Assembly: GCF_016772275.1 (NCBI RefSeq)
Contig: NZ_CP065425.1
Location: 362,001 to 426,000, forward strand
Reading direction: 5' to 3'
Source of the DNA: Heyndrickxia vini
Lineage (GTDB): Bacteria; Bacillota; Bacilli; Bacillales; Bacillaceae_C
Length of the DNA stretch: 64,000 bases
Every line of letters begins with the position of its first letter. The stretch's first letter is position 1. The translations under genes and the position numbers were made by a program. The notes below the pieces were generated by a model. It saw only the letters and a program-made list of their open reading frames with translations, had not been told where the DNA came from and made no database searches. This document shows, one piece after another, positions 58,208 to 64,000 of the stretch.

Positions 58208-60847
58208 ATGAAGAAGGTAAAAAGCCTGTTTTTAAAGGTTGTCATGGCAATTCTTGTAGTAGGAACTTTGCCATCCCTGTCCGGGTTACAAGCTGTACAT
58301 GCTGAGGGTCCGAATGATCCAGCACCGGAGATTAAACCTACAAATGATAATGGGAAAAAGGTATTGTTTGATAATACCCACGGTCAAACAGCTGGGGCAG
58401 CTGACTGGGTCATAGATGGGGGATTTTCTGATTTTGGAAATGCCATTGCAAAAAAAGGTTACTCTGTAAAAGAACTTCGTAAGACGACACCAATTACGTA
58501 TGATGATTTGAAAACATATGATGTATTTGTGATTGGAGAAGCAAATATTCCGTATAAAAAATCTGAACAAAATGCAATGATTCAATATGTACAAGCAGGC
58601 GGAAGTATTTTCTTTATTGCTGATCACTACAATGCGGATCGTAACAAAAACCGTTGGGATGCTTCTGAGGTGTTCAATGGATATCGTCGTGGTGCCTTCG
58701 AAAATCCTGCCAAAGGAATGACGACTGAAGAAGCTAACTCACAAGCCATGCAAGGTGTAGAAAGCTCTGATTGGTTATCTGATAACTTTGGGCTTCGTTT
58801 TCGCTATAATGCGGTCGGTGATGTAAATGCAACAACAATCGTTTCTCCTAATAATACTTTCGGTATTACAAGTGGCGTTGATTCTGTTGCAGTACATGCA
58901 GGTTCCACCGTAGCTATTACAGATCCGACACGTGCAAAAGGTCTAGTTTACCTTCCATCATTATCTTCTAAAGATAAATGGAATAATGCTGTTGATCAAG
59001 GTGTATATTTTGGCGGCGGTGTGGATGAGGGCGCCTATGCAGCGATTTCAAAACTTGGAAAAGGAAAAGCTGCATTTATTGGTGATTCTTCCCCAGTTGA
59101 GGATGCTACTCCAAAATATGTACGTGAAGAAAACGGTTCAAAGAAAACAACGTATGATGGTTTTAAAGAACAAGATGATGCTGTTCTTTTAACAAATATA
59201 ATTGACTGGTTAGCTGTAGATGAAGATTATACAAGTTTCGAAGGGAAAATTCCCTTAGATAAAGAATCTCCAATATTAGATATGGAAATTCCGAGTCAGT
59301 CTACAGAACCGCAGGCAGAGCCTTGGTCTCCTCCTGCCGCAGGTTATAAATGGTATGATTCTAGCACATTTGCTGCAGGATCTTATGGATCATCTAAGCC
59401 TGCTGAAGTAAATGCAGAATATTCATTTGTTCATCAAGCTGTGTTGCCAAATCAACAAGAATTCCAAATTCGTGTATCCGTTGATCATTTGGCTCCAGGA
59501 CAAACTGTTTCTGGGTTAAAGGCGGGAATTTATTTAACCGGTGGAGAGCAAATTGCGAAATTCCAAAATGAGGACGGCACGTGGCCAACTTCTTATAATT
59601 ATAGCTCGGAATTTTCCGTTACAGCTGATAAAACGGGCCATGCAAGTAAAGATTTAACTGTAAAAATCAATCCTGCTAAATCAGGTGCTGCTAGCTTACG
59701 ATTAAAAAGTGGCAGCAAGAATATCATTACAGAAGCGGTAACGGTTGATAATGTGAATGCTGAGCCGCTTCCGGATGATAAGCCGAACTTACCAGAAAAA
59801 GTTTCAATTCAAGATGCAAGAACTGCACAGGTAGGAAAAACGGTGACGATTGAAGGTGTTGTTACTTCTAAACCGGGTGCCTTTGGGGGACAAGGGTTCT
59901 ATTTACAGGATGACACTGCTGGAATTTATGTTTTCCAAAATGAAGCGGGCTATCAAGTAGGTGATGTTCTAAAAATCACAGCATCAACAGAAGTGTTTAA
60001 TAATGAACTTGAGCTATCGAATCCAGTAGCGATAGAAAAAACAGGGACAAAGCCTGTACCTAAAGCCAAAATTGTGGCCGAATTAGAAGACGCAAATCAA
60101 GGACAACTTGTGCAATTAGAAAATGTCAAAATCGCAAATTTAGCGGTTGCCGGTCGTGCATTTGAATTCGATGCAACTAAGGATGGAAAGACAACGCGAA
60201 TTCGTGTAGATGAGCGTACAGGTGTTACCTATGATGAGTTTTCGAAAAAATATAAGAATGGCGATGTGCTCAATATAACAGGTATTTCATCCGTTTTTAA
60301 AGATTTATATCAGCTAAAACCATTAAGTTTTGATCATTTTACAAGTGCTGATGTTACCGGGCCTGTAATTAAAGATATCGATCCATTAAGCATCTATTCG
60401 TACGAATCTTTTGAACAAACTATAGATGTAACAGACGAAGGCAGCGGTGTAGCTAATGTTACAATTACATTGGATGGAAATGAAGTGTCGAATCCAGTTA
60501 AAGTTGAACCTTTCACATTAGCACGTGGAAATCATACGATCGTTGTAAAAGCAGTCGATCAAGCGGGTAATGAAAGTGTTAAGGAATTTACGTTAGTTGT
60601 ACAGATGGATTTGAATCATTTAGACGAATATCTTGATACAGGATATGAAAAAGGATTCATTACTAATAAAGGGATTTATAAAAGTCTTTCAGTCAAGGCA
60701 CAGACAGCACAAAGAGCGAAATTGAAAATTGTTAGATGCACTCTTTTAAATTCTCTTGAGCTTGAGGTAAGATTGCATAGCGGCAGAAAGATCGATAAAG
60801 ACTATGCAAAATCGCTTATCGATGTCATTAACTATTTAAAAAAGTAA
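58208..60847 (+). CDS. Large secreted multidomain protein (GATase-like fold, YhcR-type OB fold, FIMAH-like end)
   Basis: 879 residues. A signal peptide ends near VHA-EG. Residues ~45-340 resemble DUF4350/IFT52-like glutamine-amidotransferase folds (KKVLFDNTHGQTAG ... YDVFVIGEANIPYKKSEQNAMIQYVQAGGSIFFIADHYN). Residues ~565-710 contain an OB fold like that of the nuclease YhcR (VTIEGVVTSKPGAFGGQGFYLQDDTAGIYVFQ). A Big/Ig-like repeat (GSGVANVTITLDGNEV) follows, then a helical end (LNHLDEYLDTGYEKGFITNKGIYKSLSVKAQTAQ) resembling FIMAH. No nuclease catalytic domain is seen. GGGAGG precedes the ATG. A role in polymer or DNA binding outside the cell is a guess. Confidence 0.7.
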   Translation: MKKVKSLFLKVVMAILVVGTLPSLSGLQAVHAEGPNDPAPEIKPTNDNGKKVLFDNTHGQTAGAADWVIDGGFSDFGNAIAKKGYSVKELRKTTPITYDDLKTYDVFVIGEANIPYKKSEQNAMIQYVQAGGSIFFIADHYNADRNKNRWDASEVFNGYRRGAFENPAKGMTTEEANSQAMQGVESSDWLSDNFGLRFRYNAVGDVNATTIVSPNNTFGITSGVDSVAVHAGSTVAITDPTRAKGLVYLPSLSSKDKWNNAVDQGVYFGGGVDEGAYAAISKLGKGKAAFIGDSSPVEDATPKYVREENGSKKTTYDGFKEQDDAVLLTNIIDWLAVDEDYTSFEGKIPLDKESPILDMEIPSQSTEPQAEPWSPPAAGYKWYDSSTFAAGSYGSSKPAEVNAEYSFVHQAVLPNQQEFQIRVSVDHLAPGQTVSGLKAGIYLTGGEQIAKFQNEDGTWPTSYNYSSEFSVTADKTGHASKDLTVKINPAKSGAASLRLKSGSKNIITEAVTVDNVNAEPLPDDKPNLPEKVSIQDARTAQVGKTVTIEGVVTSKPGAFGGQGFYLQDDTAGIYVFQNEAGYQVGDVLKITASTEVFNNELELSNPVAIEKTGTKPVPKAKIVAELEDANQGQLVQLENVKIANLAVAGRAFEFDATKDGKTTRIRVDERTGVTYDEFSKKYKNGDVLNITGISSVFKDLYQLKPLSFDHFTSADVTGPVIKDIDPLSIYSYESFEQTIDVTDEGSGVANVTITLDGNEVSNPVKVEPFTLARGNHTIVVKAVDQAGNESVKEFTLVVQMDLNHLDEYLDTGYEKGFITNKGIYKSLSVKAQTAQRAKLKIVRCTLLNSLELEVRLHSGRKIDKDYAKSLIDVINYLKK

Positions 60848-60851
60848 CAGT

Positions 60852-60880
60852 AAAAAGTCAGCCTGAAGGGCTGACTTTTT
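60852..60880 (+). terminator. Terminator after the 879-residue protein gene
   Basis: AAAAAGTCAGCC and GGGCTGACTTTTT pair around TGAA. Confidence 0.88.
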
Positions 60881-60931
60881 CGCGATTGAAGAGTAGGTGC
60901 AAATAATCGACAACATTTCCAGCTAAGTTTA

Positions 60932-60951
60932 TTAATCAAACGTTTGATTAA
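60932..60951. repeat. Dispersed palindrome, copy 3
   Basis: TTAATCAAACGTTTGATTAA, the core shared with 7217-7242 and 14029-14054. It lies between converging genes, 85 bp past one stop and 63 bp past the other. A TTTCGC begins about 63 bp upstream of the centre. Confidence 0.75.
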
Positions 60952-61013
60952 AAATAAGCGAAAGTGCAATTCAACAGGACTTTTTAAGAATGCTCCATGA
61001 AAAACATGTCGAA

Positions 61014-61139
61014 TCACTTTCTCTTAGTTGGTGTAACCTCTTCTGCAATTTCCTCAAGTGATTTAATTTTTCCATGAGGGTTTTGTGATTGTTTTCGAAC
61101 GGTCCATTGTCGTTCTTTCTGTCCTTTTGATTGTGTCAT
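61014..61139 (-). CDS. 41-residue basic protein (DUF6254-like)
   Basis: MTQSKGQKERQWTVRKQSQN, then PHGKIKSLEEIAEEVTPTKRK. A small basic protein, with a possible match to DUF6254 by memory of its RQW-VRKQSQNPHGK pattern. GAGGAAGAAC precedes the ATG. Its start overlaps the stop of the upstream gene (ATGA), so both are translated together. Function unknown. Confidence 0.65.
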   Translation of the reverse strand: MTQSKGQKERQWTVRKQSQNPHGKIKSLEEIAEEVTPTKRK

Positions 61140-61372
61140 TGTTCTTCCTCGCCTTCTTTGCCAGGTATTTTTCCATCAAACCATTTTGAGAAGCGTTCCA
61201 TTTCGGGATCAGCTTTTAAAGACGTAACATGAAACGGATTATCCGCCACTTTTTTATCGACTCGAAGTCCCAATTGAGGACCGCCGAATGAGTCATTTTC
61301 AATTCCTTCATATTTGGAATCAAAATGAGGATCGGCATTGACATGAATATTCTTCTCTCTGTTCATCGGCAT
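61136..61372 (-). CDS. Small hydrophilic protein, unknown function
   Basis: 78 residues (MPMNREKNIHVNADPHFDSK at the start, GKIPGKEGEEEQ at the end). Polar and charged, without membrane segment or signal. The start codon is uncertain among three nearby ATGs (61375, 61372, 61366). It is coupled to the 41-residue gene by a 4-base overlap. I do not recognise the family. Confidence 0.55.
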   Translation of the reverse strand: MPMNREKNIHVNADPHFDSKYEGIENDSFGGPQLGLRVDKKVADNPFHVTSLKADPEMERFSKWFDGKIPGKEGEEEQ

Positions 61373-61491
61373 CACTCACTTTAGAATTTTCAAATCTATT
61401 TTGCGACTGAAATGGATTCTTTATTCTTAATTGGGGAAAAACAATGTTATAATTACTTCCATACATTTATTGAGGAAAGTAGGATATACAT

Positions 61492-62349
61492 ATGACAAGT
61501 CTTGAAGCGGGAACGGTAGTAACATTGGATGTGGATCGTGAAGCACCTTTTGGGTATTTTTTAACAAACGGGGAGGAGGATGTGCTCCTTCATGATAGTG
61601 AGGTTCCGGATGAGTTTGATCCAGATGAAGCACAGACAGTTTTTTTATTTCAGGATCATCAAGGGAGATTAGCTGCTACCATGACGATTCCGACTGTACA
61701 GATTGGAAAATATGATTGGGTTGAGGTCGTTGAAGTGAAGGAATCACTTGGTGTGTTTGTATCAATCGGGATTGTAAAAGACATTCTCGTATCGAAGGAT
61801 GATCTTCCAGCACTTCATAGCCTTTGGCCGGCAATCGGTGATCGACTGTACTGCTCGTTGAAAACGGATAAAAACGGCCGCTTATTCGGGAAGTTAGCGA
61901 CTGAGGATGCCATGCGGGCTATAGCTGAGAAAGCAACTAGGAAGGATTTTAATAAAAATATTACTGGCTGGGCATACCGCTTATTGAAAATTGGAACTTT
62001 CCTTTTAACAGATGAAAACTATATCGGATTTATTCATGAAACACAACGTAAACAAGAACCGCGTCTAGGACAAAAAGTGGAAGGACGGATTATTGATGTG
62101 AAAGAAGACGGCACGATCAATGTATCACTTCTTAGCCGTGGTCATGAAGCATTAGATGAAGATGCGGAAAAGGTTTTTTCCTATTTGCAAAGCCGCGGTG
62201 GAAAAATGCCTTATTGGGATAAAAGCAACCCAGAAGACATCACAGCTCGTTTCGACATGAGCAAAGCTGCTTTCAAACGTGCATTAGGCAGATTGATGAA
62301 AGAAGGAAAGATTTATCAAGAAGATGGATGGAGTTTTATAAAAGAATAA
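61492..62349 (+). CDS. cvfB: CvfB/YitL-type S1 RNA-binding protein
   Basis: 285 residues. Three S1-like OB folds appear in a row: residues 3-60 (GTVVTLDVDREAPFGYFLTNGEEDVLLHDSEV), ~75-140 (VEVVEVKESLGVFVSIGIVKDILV) and ~145-215 (AYRLLKIGTFLLTDENYIGFIHETQ ... GQKVEGRIIDVKEDGTINVSLLSRGHEAL). The C-terminal ~60 residues are a winged helix (RFDMSKAAFKRALGRLMKEGKIYQEDGW). This is the full CvfB architecture, an RNA-binding regulator that affects virulence factor messages in Staphylococcus. Confidence 0.9.
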   Translation: MTSLEAGTVVTLDVDREAPFGYFLTNGEEDVLLHDSEVPDEFDPDEAQTVFLFQDHQGRLAATMTIPTVQIGKYDWVEVVEVKESLGVFVSIGIVKDILVSKDDLPALHSLWPAIGDRLYCSLKTDKNGRLFGKLATEDAMRAIAEKATRKDFNKNITGWAYRLLKIGTFLLTDENYIGFIHETQRKQEPRLGQKVEGRIIDVKEDGTINVSLLSRGHEALDEDAEKVFSYLQSRGGKMPYWDKSNPEDITARFDMSKAAFKRALGRLMKEGKIYQEDGWSFIKE

Positions 62350-62360
62350 TTCACCCGATG

Positions 62361-62394
62361 TAAAGGCAAATCATTTGATTTGTCTTTTTTAAAA
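62361..62394 (+). terminator. Terminator after cvfB
   Basis: AAGGCAAATC and GATTTGTCTT pair around ATTT, with a T6 tail. Confidence 0.75.
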
Positions 62395-62513
62395 CAAGTG
62401 AACAAAAAATAGGAAAATGTACTTACGAAAAATTCTAACTATTTGAATTGTTATCGGTTATAGTAAATAGTATCAAACGTAAAAAGATTTACGAGAAATA
62501 AGGGAGTGTTTTG

Positions 62514-64000
62514 ATGAATACCTATGCATCAAGAAGTGATGTGCCAGAGGGTGAAAAGTGGAAATTGGAGGATCTTTACCCTTCTATCGAAGCGTGGGAA
62601 GCAGATGTACAAGAGATCGGACATATGGCAGAAGGATTAAAGAAATACGATGGGAATATCCATAATGGCCAAACCTTATTATCCTATTTATCAAAAAACG
62701 AAAAGGTATCCTTTTTATTTAACAAAGTAGCTGCCTATGCAATGTTACAAGTAGATATTGATACACGTGATTCATTTGCCCAATCACTACAAGATCGGAC
62801 AAAGCAACTAGGTGTAAAATTAAGTGCGGCAACTTCTTTTTTTATGCCATTTCTATTAAATTTAGAAGAAGCAACGTTAAAAAAGTATATCGATGAAGAA
62901 GAAGGATTAAATTATTTTGAAAGAGACTTATTTGAAGCCTATCGCTATAAAGCACATGTGTTAACAAAGGAGAAAGAAGAAGTCATTTCTCAATTAGGGG
63001 AAGCACTTTCATCACCTAGTCATACATATAGCATGATAAATAATGCCGATATCAAATTTGGAGATGTGACAAATGAAGACGGAGAAAAAGTTGAACTGAC
63101 ACGTGGGATGTACTCCAAACTGATTGAAAATAAGGATCGGGACAAACGTAGGGAAGCATATAAGGCTTATTACCAACCGTATGTTCAATTAAAGAATTCG
63201 ATTGCGTCTACTTTAGCGGCAGCTGTGAAAAATAATGTTACGATTGCACGGATACGTAATTATCCATCCGCATTGGAAAAGGCGTTGTTTAGCGATTTTG
63301 TTCCAAAGGAAGTATACGAAAATTTAATTGCAACGACTAAAGAACATTTAGCACCTATGCATCGCTACTCTCAAATACGTAAGGAAATGCTCGGTGTAGA
63401 GGAACTTCGTCAATTTGATTTATCTGTTCCTTTAGTGGAGGGAGTTGAACAAGACATCTGCTTTGAACAAGCATATGCTACGATGCTTAAGGCGTTGTCA
63501 CCGCTAGGGGAAGAGTATACGAGAACACTGGAGTCATTTAAAGATGCGAGGTACATTGATGTAAGGGAGACACCCGGAAAACGTACAGGCGCCTATAATT
63601 TAGGTGTATATGGCGTGCATCCATTTGTCTTATTAAATCATCATGATGACTTAAACAGCTTATTTACACTCGTGCATGAAATGGGTCATGCGATGCACAG
63701 TCACTTCTCACATAAAACTCAACCACAAATTACAGCGAAGTATAGCATTTTTGTGGCGGAAGTTGCATCAACAGTAAATGAAGTATTGCTTATTCACTAT
63801 TTGCTTGAACAAGTAAATGATGAAAAAATGCGGAAATACTTGCTTAATCATTTTATTGATAAATTTAAAGGTACGCTATTTACACAGGTGATGTTTGCCG
63901 AGTTTGAAAAAATTACTCATGAAAAAGCAGAAAATGGGCAACCATTAAATGCAAATGTGTTCAGTGAGATCTATGAATCGTTATTTCGGGAATATAATGG
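62514..64000 (+). CDS. pepF: Oligoendopeptidase F, 3' end outside the window
   Basis: About 495 codons are present of a usual ~605. The frame from ATG 62514 (GGGAG upstream) has no stop to the window end. Zinc site HEMGHAMHSHF lies at about residue 388, as expected for M3B peptidases. The start TYASRSDVPEGEKWKLEDLYPS and FAEVASTVNEVLL (the third-ligand region, EVAST-NE) agree with the family. It cleaves short peptides in the cytoplasm, downstream of peptide uptake systems such as Opp. Confidence 0.93.
   Translation, partial: MNTYASRSDVPEGEKWKLEDLYPSIEAWEADVQEIGHMAEGLKKYDGNIHNGQTLLSYLSKNEKVSFLFNKVAAYAMLQVDIDTRDSFAQSLQDRTKQLGVKLSAATSFFMPFLLNLEEATLKKYIDEEEGLNYFERDLFEAYRYKAHVLTKEKEEVISQLGEALSSPSHTYSMINNADIKFGDVTNEDGEKVELTRGMYSKLIENKDRDKRREAYKAYYQPYVQLKNSIASTLAAAVKNNVTIARIRNYPSALEKALFSDFVPKEVYENLIATTKEHLAPMHRYSQIRKEMLGVEELRQFDLSVPLVEGVEQDICFEQAYATMLKALSPLGEEYTRTLESFKDARYIDVRETPGKRTGAYNLGVYGVHPFVLLNHHDDLNSLFTLVHEMGHAMHSHFSHKTQPQITAKYSIFVAEVASTVNEVLLIHYLLEQVNDEKMRKYLLNHFIDKFKGTLFTQVMFAEFEKITHEKAENGQPLNANVFSEIYESLFREYN

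Noticed and set aside
58018-58305. 95-codon frame ahead of the 879-residue protein
   Set aside because: It overlaps the start of the secreted protein in another frame, lacks a ribosome site and has no recognisable features.

Overview
The window is low-GC Gram-positive DNA from a spore-forming member of the Bacillaceae. Pointers are two YjcZ-type sporulation microproteins, a YdjO-type zinc-ribbon protein, a DUF1659/DUF2922/YvrJ trio, B. subtilis-like orthologues (YkoP, YpuA, YwaC, CvfB/YitL, CwlO-like, MurB, GntP/GntK, NagP, OppABCDF), AGGAGG-type ribosome binding sites, CcpA cre-like sites, TnrA/GlnR boxes and dispersed repeats typical of Bacillus intergenic DNA. The genus cannot be fixed from the sequence alone.

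Layout. 0-4 kb: ArsR-DUF2087 regulator, MFS exporter, SCP2 protein and GNAT acetyltransferase, with a shared palindromic operator, then a YkoP-like gene. 4-7.2 kb: ammonium transporter amtB flanked by two perfect TnrA/GlnR boxes, followed by a DUF294 nucleotidyltransferase and a DnaQ-like exonuclease. 7.2-11 kb: YrvL-like membrane protein, metallophosphoesterase, histidine phosphatase and a CwlO-like peptidoglycan endopeptidase. 10.9-12.4 kb: an IS3-family element sitting in the loop of the endopeptidase terminator, then a 52-bp tandem repeat. 12.8-15 kb: murB, a small membrane protein and an AlkD-like glycosylase. 15.2-21 kb: fatty-acid genes (acyl-CoA dehydrogenase, thiolase, two acyl-CoA synthetases). 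21.3-23.7 kb: an unrecognised operon of three related secreted helical proteins plus a signal peptidase I. 23.7-28 kb: RpiR regulator, GntP and GntK for gluconate. 28-32.7 kb: FdhD, an FdhF/YdeP-type molybdoenzyme and an OFA-family carrier. 33.5-40.5 kb: YpuA-like protein and oppABCDF behind a structured leader. 41-46 kb: SRAP peptidase, VanZ-like protein, a DUF6230/DUF6114 membrane operon divergent from a GAF-LuxR regulator. 46-51 kb: DUF1659/DUF2922/YvrJ genes, amidohydrolase, an 82-bp repeat array and the GlcNAc PTS transporter. 51.4-55.7 kb: tRNA-Ser(CGA), the alarmone synthetase sasA (ywaC) under a triple palindromic operator, a transporter, a LiaI/LiaH-like pair and an M50-like protease. 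55.8-64 kb: acyl-CoA dehydrogenase, YjcZ genes, YdjO, a large secreted multidomain protein, small basic proteins, cvfB and the 5' part of pepF.

Strongest leads: the secreted-helix/signal-peptidase operon, whose first gene seems to start at ATT; a mirror-image codon-usage shift in the converging 3' ends of gntK and fdhD around a GGTGCC repeat; a 20-26 bp palindrome repeated three times at gene 3' ends; and the three operators that overlap the sasA promoter.
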